A DNA stretch of 24,426 nucleotides, taken from NCBI GenBank assembly GCA_013204355.1, contig JABMOA010000031.1:1-24426 (forward strand). The letters are read 5' to 3'. This document shows, one piece after another, positions 14,451 to 22,140 of the stretch. Source of the DNA: Candidatus Woesearchaeota archaeon (GTDB lineage: Archaea > Nanobdellota > Nanobdellia > Woesearchaeales > GW2011-AR9). A model generated the notes under the pieces. The model did not search any database. It had not been told where the DNA came from and saw only the letters and a list, made by a program, of their open reading frames with translations. Made by a program: the position numbers and the translations under genes. Position 1 is the stretch's first letter, and each line of letters opens with the position of its first letter.

Positions 14451-16571
14451 GTGGTACAAATTTATCTTAAAGTATTAGAAACAATCAGAAATCTCCCTTT
14501 TAACATGGGAATGAACCTTTTGGTCCAAGTTCTACAAGGTAATGAATCTAATCCTCAAGTAAGTAAAACAAATCTCAAAAACACAACGAATTTTGGTATC
14601 TTTCATGATCAAACAAGAGAACAATTAGTTTCTCTTCTTAAGTCAATGTTAGAACAAGGATTTCTCATTTACAAAGAACTACCCACCAACAAATGGATTA
14701 AGGTTCTTGATATATCCGATAAAGGAAAACAAGAATTAAGAGACCCAAAAGGTTTTGTTAAAAAAGAAGAAATTAAATTAGAATTTGATTCTGAACCAGT
14801 CTCAGAACAAGAAAATCAAATTATTAATTCGTTATCTTTCTTCATCAAAGAATTTAATCCTGAACAATCAAAAGCAATTATTTCTGAATCAAAAAAACTT
14901 CTCTGTGTTGCAGGTGCAGGATCTGGAAAAACAACAGTTCTTACTAAAAGAATAGAATTTTTGTGCAAATTCAAATCCATTAAACCAGAAAGAGTTCTTG
15001 CAATCACATTTACAAAGAAAGCAAAAATAGAAATGGAAGATAGGCTTGCAAAACTGCAAGTGCATAACGTTAACATTCAAACTTTCAATTCATTTGCAGA
15101 AAAAATTTTTCAACAAAACTGGAACTTAATTTACAAAGAGAGGAGCAATATTATCAAATACTCAGATAGAATTAAATTAGTAATGCAAGCACTTAAACGA
15201 ATTGGATTAAGCTTTGGAGGGGTTGCCGACACATATTTCACAACAGGCCAAAGAAAAATAAAATCTCAAGATCAACTTCTCTTTTCCTTTGTCAATGATT
15301 GTTTCTCCGTGATTGACTACTATAAAACAGAACGAGAAGAAATCACTCCTTTCTACAATCAAATGTCCCAATACAAAGAAAAAAATAATGCGAAAATTCT
15401 TCATGATGTATGTCAAAATATTCTTAAAATTATGGCTCAACAGAACTTACGTGATTATTCTGATCAGGTGAAAGACGCAATCACAATCTTTGAAAACTTT
15501 CCAAACTTAATCCCTAAATTTGATCACGTTTTAGTGGATGAATATCAAGATGTAAATGCGATTCAAATAGCACTCCTTGACCTTCTCAACCCTCCAAACA
15601 TCTTTGCAGTCGGAGACCCACGTCAAGCAATCTTTGGATGGAGGGGAAGTAGAATCAATTATATTCTAGATTTCAACAAAGATCCAAATTCCACAACAAT
15701 TGTGTTAAAACAAAATTACAGATCGCATCCAAACATTGTTGGGCTTGCAAATAAAGTTGTCAAAAAAATGAACATCACAGATCAAGAAGCAGGTCTTTCT
15801 TCAGAATCATTTGCAAAACCAGAATCAAAACTCTTTAACTTTGCCCGTATGGAATTAGAATATGATTTTGTCACACGAGAAATCGCACATTCCACATTTG
15901 ACAACAATGAAATCTTTGTCTTAGCACGAACCAACAAACAACTTGCAGATCTTTCCAAAAAATTACATGAAAAAAAGATACCCCACATCCTCAAAACAGA
16001 TGAAACCAAAGCCGCTGAAGTCAAGAAAGGATACGTCACACTTGCAACCATCCATGCAATCAAAGGATTAGAAGCAGAACTTGTATTTGTGTTAGGAGGT
16101 AATTCCATGTACTTCCCTTGCAAAGTTTCAGATCATCCTGTGATAGAATCCCTCAACCTACAAAAGTACGATAAGATGGACGAAGAACGTAGACTATTTT
16201 ATGTTGCAATCACACGTGCAAAACAACAACTCTACATTTCCTACACAGGGAAATCCTTAACACCCTTCATAGATAAAGAAAGCCGTAAATTCCTTGGTGG
16301 CGAAGAATTCGTAAATCCAATTGCCAAACTTAATAAATTTACAACTAAAACTAAAAACGAATCCCAAATTTACGCAGCCCTTAGAGAATGGCGACGTGAA
16401 ATGTCCCAAGTCAAACAAGTGCCAGCTTATATGGTGTTGAATGACAAATCCATAGAAGAACTTTCCTCTGCACTACCAATCAATAAAAATGAACTCCACG
16501 ACATCTTCGGATTAGGACCAAGAAAGATCCAGTTGTATGGTGAGGAGATTCTGAGAATTGTTAACTCTTAA
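14451..16571 (+). CDS. SF1 (UvrD/Rep-type) DNA helicase with RQC and HRDC domains
   Basis: A 706-residue 3'-5' helicase with an unusual build. Residues 1-100 match the RQC winged-helix domain of RecQ (FNMGMNLLVQVLQG, then NFGIFHDQTREQLVSLLKSM, then LEQGFLIYKE). Residues about 130-620 are a complete UvrD/Rep motor: FNPEQSKAI Q-motif, Walker A AGAGSGKT near 154, VDEYQD near 362, GDPRQAIFGWRG, QNYRSHPNIV, ATIHAIKGLEAE near 532, and RLFYVAITRAKQQLYIS. Residues about 640-706 are an HRDC domain (YAALREWRREMSQV, FGLGPRKIQLYGEEI). RecQ normally joins RQC and HRDC to an SF2 motor; here they flank an SF1 motor. Translation starts at GTG 14451 just after a weak AGGTG. The 3' end overlaps the convergent topoisomerase gene by 4 bp. 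Likely role: repair or replication-fork processing. Confidence 0.95.
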   Translation: MVQIYLKVLETIRNLPFNMGMNLLVQVLQGNESNPQVSKTNLKNTTNFGIFHDQTREQLVSLLKSMLEQGFLIYKELPTNKWIKVLDISDKGKQELRDPKGFVKKEEIKLEFDSEPVSEQENQIINSLSFFIKEFNPEQSKAIISESKKLLCVAGAGSGKTTVLTKRIEFLCKFKSIKPERVLAITFTKKAKIEMEDRLAKLQVHNVNIQTFNSFAEKIFQQNWNLIYKERSNIIKYSDRIKLVMQALKRIGLSFGGVADTYFTTGQRKIKSQDQLLFSFVNDCFSVIDYYKTEREEITPFYNQMSQYKEKNNAKILHDVCQNILKIMAQQNLRDYSDQVKDAITIFENFPNLIPKFDHVLVDEYQDVNAIQIALLDLLNPPNIFAVGDPRQAIFGWRGSRINYILDFNKDPNSTTIVLKQNYRSHPNIVGLANKVVKKMNITDQEAGLSSESFAKPESKLFNFARMELEYDFVTREIAHSTFDNNEIFVLARTNKQLADLSKKLHEKKIPHILKTDETKAAEVKKGYVTLATIHAIKGLEAELVFVLGGNSMYFPCKVSDHPVIESLNLQKYDKMDEERRLFYVAITRAKQQLYISYTGKSLTPFIDKESRKFLGGEEFVNPIAKLNKFTTKTKNESQIYAALREWRREMSQVKQVPAYMVLNDKSIEELSSALPINKNELHDIFGLGPRKIQLYGEEILRIVNS

Positions 16572-17620
16572 AGAAACTTCCGAACCTTCTTAATATACTC
16601 AGGATGCACATACGAATTCAACGTCACAGCATATGAATCTTCCCACGCTTGATTCTTCTTATTAAATTTTTTATGTCCAAGTTCATTAGCAACAGAAAAC
16701 AAGAATTCTTTCATAACCTCTTTAGGAGGATTTCTATTCGCTTCTAAAAAACTCTTTACTTGAGAAGTTGCAAAATGTGATCGTACGATGTGTGGATAGA
16801 ATTCTTGACCGCAATAACGTTTGAATGCTTTCATGAAACTTGTATCAGGTAAAGGATGTCCTGTTTTTTTATTGCGAAAAACAAACTCTCCTTTCTTCGT
16901 TTCTTTTAATGCATCTTTCAAACGTGTAACATACTCTGATGTAAATTGTTTATTAATTTGAATAGGTACACCATCTTTTCCAATGTAATTAAAATTGACA
17001 TTCTTACCTTTTACAGAAATATCTTCTTTCTTTAATGTTGTAAGACCTTTATGATGATGTGTTTTGTAATATGTTTCATTCCCAATCCTCATATGTGTAG
17101 TTAACAATGTATACATTGGAAGTGCCATAATATCAGATTTATTTTTCAAAGAATTCTTCACAGTTGTTAAAAGCTTCATGTGAACCTGATCAAACTTCTC
17201 CACTTTCTTATACTTCTCACTTCTATGCGCTGCACGTTTCTCTAATGTATATACATATGAAAATGTGCCACCAGCATTTTTGTAAAGAACATCCCAGTGA
17301 TCATGTGAATCTTGATCGTGAATTTGTAAATGTGGTGCAAATAAAGAATATGCTTTTTCTAATACATTACCATTTGGAAGAATATTCACACGTGCACCCG
17401 CAGTCATAGCATTCGGTAACAACATTCCTTTCATGAATTGTGGATTCTTTTGATCAATTAACGTATCAAATTCTTTATGTCCATCAAAGAGATGTATCGT
17501 CTGTAAAGCACCTGATAAATTCTTAGAAGAGAGCTTCCATGACTTCTGCGTTTTTTCATACACACGAAGGTCATGTGCCTTAATACGCAGTGTGCCTACA
17601 GGAACCTCTTTAATCACCAT
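16568..17620 (-). CDS. DNA topoisomerase IB (poxvirus/bacterial-type)
   Basis: Relaxes supercoils by transient cleavage of one strand through a 3'-phosphotyrosine. The 350-residue protein shows the type IB catalytic set: Arg178 in MRIGNETY, the HKGLTTL block, Lys215 in the beta-hairpin IGKDGV (37 residues after the Arg, the same distance as in vaccinia), Arg280 in PHIVRSHFAT, His316 in ELGHK and nucleophile Tyr337 in LNSYVHPEY. About 20 residues separate His and Tyr, longer than in vaccinia. The N-terminal 130 residues form the cap-like domain. Type IB enzymes in archaea are well known in Thaumarchaeota (eukaryote-like), but this one looks like the small viral/bacterial form, implying transfer. 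It is convergent with and overlaps the helicase gene by 4 bp. Confidence 0.9.
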   Translation of the reverse strand: MVIKEVPVGTLRIKAHDLRVYEKTQKSWKLSSKNLSGALQTIHLFDGHKEFDTLIDQKNPQFMKGMLLPNAMTAGARVNILPNGNVLEKAYSLFAPHLQIHDQDSHDHWDVLYKNAGGTFSYVYTLEKRAAHRSEKYKKVEKFDQVHMKLLTTVKNSLKNKSDIMALPMYTLLTTHMRIGNETYYKTHHHKGLTTLKKEDISVKGKNVNFNYIGKDGVPIQINKQFTSEYVTRLKDALKETKKGEFVFRNKKTGHPLPDTSFMKAFKRYCGQEFYPHIVRSHFATSQVKSFLEANRNPPKEVMKEFLFSVANELGHKKFNKKNQAWEDSYAVTLNSYVHPEYIKKVRKFL

Positions 17621-17752
17621 AAATACAACTAAATAATTTCCATATAAAAACCTTGCGGTAAAAAATCAATTCCTTTATGTACTAAAATTTCATTTGAAAT
17701 TTTTGACATCCTAAAAATGAGGTCATTTTTCCACATTTTTATGATAAACAAA

Positions 17753-18454
17753 TTAACTAAAAATTAAATCAATCTCTCTTTTACTCAATACTTTAAACTT
17801 CCCAGTGGGTAAACTTCCAAGGTCTAATTTTCCTATTTTAACTCTTTCTAGAAATAACAATTTAAAACCGAGCGCTTCAAACATTCTACGTACAATCCGA
17901 TTTTTTCCTTCATGGATTGTAATCTCCACCATCTGTGGTCCCAGAATCTTAATTCTTGCAGGACTTGTTCTTCCATCTTCTAACTTAATTCCTTTTTGAA
18001 AAGATTTTTTATCTTGTTCACCTAAAGGCTTGTCCATCTTTACAACATACGATTTATTAATTTCATGAGACGGATGCATAATTTTATTTGCAAAATCTCC
18101 ATCATTTGTAAATAATAATAATCCAGATGTAAAATAATCTAATCTCCCTACAGGAAACACACGTTCTTTAACTTTAATATGTTCCATTACAGTTTCGTAT
18201 TTCTCATCAGTTAAAGCAGTCACACATTTTGTAGGCTTGTTTAACATATAGTAAACTTTCCTATCTTTCCCAATTGGTTTATTATCAACTGTAATCACAT
18301 CATTCTCAGTAGCCTTATCACCAATGGTAATTGGTTTTCCATTAACTTTTACTCTGCCTTCTTGAATAATTTCTTCAGCTTTTCTTCTAGAACAATACCC
18401 ATTATTACTCATCAGCTTCTGTACACGATGAAGTTGATTGATTTTTTTTTCCAT
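17753..18454 (-). CDS. RsuA/RluB-family rRNA pseudouridine synthase
   Basis: Converts a uridine in rRNA to pseudouridine. An S4 RNA-binding domain spans about residues 5-65 from the chosen start (RVQKLMSNNGYCSRRKAEEII, VKVNGKPI). The catalytic domain has VGRLDYFTSGLLLFTNDGDF with the catalytic aspartate, and HEGKNRIVRRMFEALGF. About 233 residues, normal for RluB/RsuA. I start it at the ATG at 18454, not at the in-frame ATG at 18550, because a minus-strand TATA box (TTTATAAC, 18477-18484) lies exactly 30 nt before 18454 and the extra 32 residues fall inside a long palindrome and match nothing. This family is bacterial in origin; archaea generally use guide RNAs and Cbf5 for rRNA. Confidence 0.93.
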   Translation of the reverse strand: MEKKINQLHRVQKLMSNNGYCSRRKAEEIIQEGRVKVNGKPITIGDKATENDVITVDNKPIGKDRKVYYMLNKPTKCVTALTDEKYETVMEHIKVKERVFPVGRLDYFTSGLLLFTNDGDFANKIMHPSHEINKSYVVKMDKPLGEQDKKSFQKGIKLEDGRTSPARIKILGPQMVEITIHEGKNRIVRRMFEALGFKLLFLERVKIGKLDLGSLPTGKFKVLSKREIDLIFS

Positions 18455-18476
18455 AACCTCTTTAAAATATATCTTA

Positions 18477-18484
18477 GTTATAAA
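18477..18484 (-). promoter_or_regulatory. TATA box of the RluB-like gene
   Basis: Minus-strand TTTATAAC, 30 nt before the ATG at 18454; the same spacing as other leaderless genes in the window. The sequence is nearly palindromic (TTATAAATTTAT on the plus strand) and could also fire rightward. Confidence 0.5.
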
Positions 18485-18499
18485 TTTATGTGCTAAAAT

Positions 18500-18618
18500 G
18501 GCTTCATCTAGAATAACACTTTTTTGGTATACTGCCTGCAAGAGGTGCATTTTTTACGAAGGAAAAAATCTACGCGCCGGCACGCAGTATACAAATGTCA
18601 TATATTCTGGATGAAGCC
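18500..18618. other. 119-bp long imperfect palindrome, possible structured RNA or MITE-like element
   Basis: Nested paired segments build one long hairpin. GGCTTCATCTAGAATA at 18500-18515 pairs with TATTCTGGATGAAGCC at 18603-18618 (16 bp, one T-G). GTATACTGC at 18527-18535 pairs with GCAGTATAC at 18584-18592. GGTGC at 18544-18548 pairs with GCGCC at 18574-18578. ATTTTTT at 18549-18555 pairs with AAAAAAT at 18563-18569 around a 7-nt loop. Internal loops of 5-11 nt separate them. It lies between the RluB-like gene's TATA box and the next rightward gene. It matches no RNA family I know. Strand and whether it is transcribed are undetermined. Confidence 0.6.
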
Positions 18619-18668
18619 TTCTAAAATCTCACAAAGATTTAAGAAAAAGACATTTAATAAACACATTT

Positions 18669-18908
18669 ATGATTAAATCACTCGCAGTGGAAAGTTTAGA
18701 AACAATCTGTAATAGTTATGCTTCTTTACGAAAAGTACCCGTCATCAAACAAATTCTTGCACCAGCTGAATATATCATTGGGGGTTTAGCAGCAGGAACC
18801 TTATTAGTTCTAGCAATGCATAAACATTACAGTGAAGAAGCATATATGCTTGAATTACGAGACCAAAAGACCTTCAAAGAATCCGAACAAAAATATGGTA
18901 TCAATTAA
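18669..18908 (+). CDS. Hypothetical small membrane protein
   Basis: A 79-residue protein I do not recognise. One membrane helix spans about residues 34-51 (AEYIIGGLAAGTLLVLAM). The preceding segment is weakly amphipathic and the C-terminal part is charged and hydrophilic (LRDQKTFKESEQKYGIN). A TTTAAG element about 30 nt upstream (18637-18642) could be the TATA box. It sits between the long palindrome and mnmH, same strand as mnmH, which begins 68 bp later behind its own TATA-like element. The composition and the upstream promoter make it a probable real gene. Confidence 0.65.
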   Translation: MIKSLAVESLETICNSYASLRKVPVIKQILAPAEYIIGGLAAGTLLVLAMHKHYSEEAYMLELRDQKTFKESEQKYGIN

Positions 18909-18933
18909 ATTTAATAGATATTTCAAACAAACC

Positions 18934-18943
18934 TTTAAAATAA
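18934..18943 (+). promoter_or_regulatory. TATA box of mnmH
   Basis: TTTAAAATAA preceded by CC. By the 30-nt spacing seen elsewhere, transcription should begin near 18962, which places TTG 18959 at or before the RNA start and leaves ATG 18977 with a leader of about 15 nt. Confidence 0.45.
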
Positions 18944-18976
18944 ACACTTACTATCCATTTGAATGAGAAAACTCCC

Positions 18977-19993
18977 ATGATTCCAACGATTTCTGTTCAA
19001 GAAGCTTTAAAGACAAATCACATTTTCATAGATACCAGAACACCCAAAGAATTTACAGAAGACCACCTTCCTAATGCAATCAATATTCCTATTCTTTCAA
19101 ACGAAGAACGAGAAGTTGTTGGAACACTATATGTGCAAGTTTCTAAAGAAGAAGCGATTGACAAAGGTGTTGAACTCTTCTCACAAAAATTACCTACCTT
19201 CATGAAAGAAATCAATCAATACCGAAATCAAACATTAATTATTAACTGTTGGCGTGGAGGGATGAGAAGTAGAGCTGTTGTTGCCTTACTCAATTCTTTA
19301 GGATACGATGTCATGCAATTAGAAGGTGGCTATAAATCATTTAGAGAATACGTTAGAGAAAAATTATACAACTACGAATTCAAACCTACATTAATTGTCA
19401 TGTGGGGATTGACATGCACAGGAAAAACAAAAATTCTTCATTATTTTCCAAACTCCTTGAATTTAGAAGGCCTTGCACAACATAGAAGTAGTTTATTTGG
19501 TGGAATTGGATTAACTCCACATTCTCAAAAACACTTTGAAAATTTATTACTCAGAAAATTAGAAGAATTAAATCAAGAAGAAGTTGTGATTGTAGAGGGT
19601 GAAGGACGAAGAATTGGTGATGTCATCATCCCTGAAAATATTTGGAAAAAAATATTGAAAGGAAAAAATGTTCACATCGTGGGAAATTTAGATAAACGAG
19701 CAGATGTCGCAGTTGAAGAATATATGAAAAAAGAAGAGAACATCCACCAAATTAAAGAAGTAACCCAACGTCTTTGGAAAGTCATCAGTAAAGAAAATCA
19801 ACAGAAAGTTATTGATTTCATTGATCAGAAAGATTATTTCTCAGCTGCAAGAATTTTATTAGAATTTTATTATGATCCTTTATATTCACATACATTAAAA
19901 CAAATCAAGTTTGACACAGAGATTAACACAGATGATATAGAAACTGCAGTTAAAGAATTAAATGATTTTTCTTCTTCCTTAAAATGTAAATAG
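18977..19993 (+). CDS. mnmH: tRNA 2-selenouridine synthase / geranyltransferase (full-length, rhodanese plus P-loop)
   Basis: Replaces sulfur by selenium (via an S-geranyl intermediate) at the wobble 2-thiouridine of tRNA-Glu, Lys and Gln. An N-terminal rhodanese domain (FIDTRTPKEF, then the active-site Cys near residue 91 in NCWRGGMRS) is joined to a P-loop domain with GLTCTGKT near residue 144 and EGEGRRIG. About 338 residues, the length of bacterial MnmH/SelU. Archaea with this activity (some methanogens) are described as having it split in two genes, so a bacterial-style fused gene here points to transfer. I prefer ATG 18977; the in-frame TTG 18959 would add six residues and seems too close to the promoter. 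The 3' end overlaps the convergent hydrolase gene by 44 bp. Confidence 0.93.
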   Translation: MIPTISVQEALKTNHIFIDTRTPKEFTEDHLPNAINIPILSNEEREVVGTLYVQVSKEEAIDKGVELFSQKLPTFMKEINQYRNQTLIINCWRGGMRSRAVVALLNSLGYDVMQLEGGYKSFREYVREKLYNYEFKPTLIVMWGLTCTGKTKILHYFPNSLNLEGLAQHRSSLFGGIGLTPHSQKHFENLLLRKLEELNQEEVVIVEGEGRRIGDVIIPENIWKKILKGKNVHIVGNLDKRADVAVEEYMKKEENIHQIKEVTQRLWKVISKENQQKVIDFIDQKDYFSAARILLEFYYDPLYSHTLKQIKFDTEINTDDIETAVKELNDFSSSLKCK

Positions 19994-20432
19994 TCACAAG
20001 CAGAAACGAAATTATCGTCCAATTGGTAAACATAAACCATGGTGTGCCCCAACTGATACCAGGGAATACCCATTCTGAAATTGGCCACAGAAATGGTGTA
20101 GGTAAAAAATCCCGTGAATGAGTGGGAATATCTATTAAAATATGAATTGGCCATGCCCAAATATAAATTGGGATCTTTTTCCAGATAAGATATACAATTC
20201 CCAATATAAAAAGAAATGTAAACATGCTGTGGGTAATATTGTAAAGTGCAAATACCCAATCAGGAATCGCACCTGCAGCTTGACTAAATGATTCCCCTTT
20301 AAACAAAAGATAAATTGTATAAAATAACCATGACAAAGAATCTGGAAGCACCCCAAACAGAATTGCGTAGAGTGGCTTCTTCGTTTTATTGAAAAGAATG
20401 TAACTCCAGGCAATGTGTGCAAAATAATCCAT
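19950..20432 (-). CDS. YdjM-like membrane-bound metal-dependent hydrolase
   Basis: A 160-residue membrane protein with about four hydrophobic helices. Metal-ligand-like residues recur at helix borders: His6 in DYFAHIAW, Asp in FGVLPDSLSW, His in YNITHSMF, and the HILIDIPTHS block. This is the arrangement in the YdjM/DUF457 family (LexA-regulated inner-membrane hydrolase in bacteria), whose substrate is not established. Its C-terminal 14 codons overlap the 3' end of mnmH on the other strand. The dihydrouridine synthase gene ends 31 bp upstream on the same strand, so the two may share a transcript. Confidence 0.8.
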   Translation of the reverse strand: MDYFAHIAWSYILFNKTKKPLYAILFGVLPDSLSWLFYTIYLLFKGESFSQAAGAIPDWVFALYNITHSMFTFLFILGIVYLIWKKIPIYIWAWPIHILIDIPTHSRDFLPTPFLWPISEWVFPGISWGTPWFMFTNWTIISFLLVTIYILRKKKNHLIL

Positions 20433-20463
20433 GTAATAAAGAAAGGCTATCAGTTAATAAAAC

Positions 20464-21432
20464 TTACTTCAATTCCCTATAAAACTTCTTCATCAAATCA
20501 ACAATCCCATCAAGATCTTTCACAGGAATCAATTTCCCACGTAATTCTTTCCCGCCAATACAACCTTTACTAAAATTCATTGCTTGCATGCGAATTGAAG
20601 AAACTTTAATGTTCTTATATTTCCTTGCATATTCAACGTACTTAAAGAAATATTTCAATCGTGATTTCTCTGCAATTTTAGAATACTTTCCAGTATTAAG
20701 ATACTGATTCACCTGTTTAAAAATAAAAGGATTCTTTGCTGCTGCTCGCCCAATCATCACATAATCGCACCCAGTTTCATCCAACATTCGTTTTGCATCT
20801 TCTGGCGTTTCAATGTCTCCATTTCCACACACTGCAATACTAACATGTTCTTTCAACTTCTTAATCAAGGTCCAATCAGACTTCCCAGAATATCCTTGCT
20901 TTACAGTTCTAGGATGTAAAGTAATCATAGAAATCCCTTCTTCCTCAGCAATCTTTCCAATCTCTAAATATTTATCTGGCTTACTAATACCAGAACGAAT
21001 CTTTACAGAAACAGGCACAGTTGCATGTTTTACAAGCGTTTTAAAGATCTTACGAGTTAATTCAGGTTCTTGTAACAATGCACTACAAGCCATCTCTGAC
21101 GTAATATGTGGCGCAGGACAACCCATGTTATAATCAATGATATCAAAATGTTTCGTCACAACTTTAACCGCTTGTTCAATTCTATCCAAATCAGAACCAA
21201 ACAACTGAATAGATAATGGTCTTTCCTTCTCAGAAAATTCTACAAAATCCATGATTCTGTCAGCACCTAATTCATTTTCCTTAGCAGAAATCGCATTTAC
21301 ACTCACAAACTCAGTCACAACTAAACCTGCACCTAATTCCTTACATACCAATCTAAGAGCGGGATCACTAACACCAGCCATTGGCGCAAAAAATGCTTTA
21401 CTATTAAATATCGGAAGATTGTAACTTTTCAT
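20464..21432 (-). CDS. dus: tRNA-dihydrouridine synthase
   Basis: FMN-dependent reduction of uridine to dihydrouridine in tRNA D-loops. The TIM-barrel signatures are in order: FFAPMAGVSDPALR at residues 14-27, the VTEFVSVNAI loop, SIQLFGSD, NMGCPAP with the catalytic Cys at about 105, VSVKIRSG, TLHPRT, CGNGDI and MIGRAA for FMN phosphate. The 322-residue length is normal. The usual GxGA segment after the cysteine reads EMACSALL, a slight departure. The ATG lies 29 nt inside the end of the preceding small gene, implying co-translation. The subfamily among archaeal Dus proteins is not resolved here. Confidence 0.95.
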   Translation of the reverse strand: MKSYNLPIFNSKAFFAPMAGVSDPALRLVCKELGAGLVVTEFVSVNAISAKENELGADRIMDFVEFSEKERPLSIQLFGSDLDRIEQAVKVVTKHFDIIDYNMGCPAPHITSEMACSALLQEPELTRKIFKTLVKHATVPVSVKIRSGISKPDKYLEIGKIAEEEGISMITLHPRTVKQGYSGKSDWTLIKKLKEHVSIAVCGNGDIETPEDAKRMLDETGCDYVMIGRAAAKNPFIFKQVNQYLNTGKYSKIAEKSRLKYFFKYVEYARKYKNIKVSSIRMQAMNFSKGCIGGKELRGKLIPVKDLDGIVDLMKKFYRELK

Positions 21433-21673
21433 ATAACTGTTGTCCTTTTTTTGTTAATTCTGCGGTTGTATATTCTTTTCCTTCGTATGAAACTCTTAAT
21501 TTACTGTTTGCATAGCCATCTCTAAATAATATCCCTGTGCCTGGGATTTCAACGTGTTCATGGGTTATAAGGCCAGATCCAGTGCTCATTCTTGATTCAC
21601 CGATTTTGATTCTTTTTTCGCCACCTGCATTTCCAATTTCTAAAATTAAATCATTAAGATATTTTTGTCTCAT
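21404..21673 (-). CDS. Hypothetical 89-residue protein upstream of dus
   Basis: A small soluble protein I do not recognise. It has a beta-rich middle (GESRMSTGSGLITHEHVEI, GTGILFRDGYANSKLRVSYEG) and a helical C-terminus (AELTKKGQQLYEKLQ). No cysteines and no membrane segment. Its last 29 bases overlap dus, so it is very probably the first gene of a dus operon. An AT-rich region upstream (21676-21748) contains TATA-like sequence but no single clear box. A partner or regulator role for Dus is only a guess from position. Confidence 0.75.
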   Translation of the reverse strand: MRQKYLNDLILEIGNAGGEKRIKIGESRMSTGSGLITHEHVEIPGTGILFRDGYANSKLRVSYEGKEYTTAELTKKGQQLYEKLQSSDI

Positions 21674-21748
21674 ATTTCAAAGAAAACTTCAATACTTTAA
21701 AAATATATAGAAAATATAAAATAAAAAAAAAATAAACTCAAAGAAAAA

Positions 21749-22120
21749 TTATTTTTTCTTAGCTGGAGCTTTCTTTTTAGCAGGTGCTTTTTTCTTAGCT
21801 GGAGCTTTCTTCTTAGCTGGTGCTTTCTTCTTAGCTGGAGCTTTCTTTTTAGCAGGTGCTTTCTTCTTAGCTACTTTTTTCTTTCCAACTTTTCTTCCAC
21901 GTGCCATTTTAGCTCGTGCTACATTCCCATCCTTATTAATAAAGTATAAGAAACCTGATTCTTTCTTCACACCAACTTTAGCTACAACCATCTTTTTAGC
22001 TTTTCCTTTTTTTCTTCCAGCTCTACTCATTTCTGCTGCTGAAACGTTTCCGTTTTTATCTAAGAAATAAAGCCATCCTTTTTCTTTTTTAATTCCTGTT
22101 TTTGCTACGACATCTGCCAT
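21749..22120 (-). CDS. Histone-H1-like repeat protein with KKKAPA tail
   Basis: A 123-residue basic protein in two parts. Two copies of a 35-40-residue module occupy residues 1-41 and 42-80: each has VVAKxGxKKExG, then LYFxxKxGNV, then AxMxR followed by R/K clusters, and each probably folds as a small beta unit around the aromatic pair. Residues 81-123 are an unstructured lysine tail ending in six KKKAPA repeats, the composition of histone H1 and bacterial HctB/AlgP-type DNA-binding tails. It probably binds nucleic acid, coating DNA or ribosomal RNA. A Shine-Dalgarno GAGGG precedes the ATG, and a TATA box lies about 30 nt upstream at 22141-22150. Confidence 0.88.
   Translation of the reverse strand: MADVVAKTGIKKEKGWLYFLDKNGNVSAAEMSRAGRKKGKAKKMVVAKVGVKKESGFLYFINKDGNVARAKMARGRKVGKKKVAKKKAPAKKKAPAKKKAPAKKKAPAKKKAPAKKKAPAKKK
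21761..21868 (-). repeat. Six 18-bp tandem repeats encoding KKKAPA
   Basis: In-frame 18-bp units with synonymous differences between copies. Copy number is likely to vary between strains by slippage. Confidence 0.85.
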
Positions 22121-22140
22121 ATTATATCCCTCTTTGTCTC

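Noticed and set aside
18455..18550. N-terminal extension of the RluB-like protein to ATG 18550
   Set aside because: It lies upstream of the TATA box and inside the palindrome, and the added residues match nothing before the S4 domain.
18959..18976. TTG start for mnmH
   Set aside because: It lies at or before the transcription start predicted from the TATA box, and the ATG at 18977 begins the rhodanese domain normally. It cannot be fully excluded.
19870..20259. Alternative minus-strand frame of 129 codons overlapping mnmH and the hydrolase gene
   Set aside because: Out of frame with the YdjM-like protein, which has recognisable motifs and covers the same DNA.
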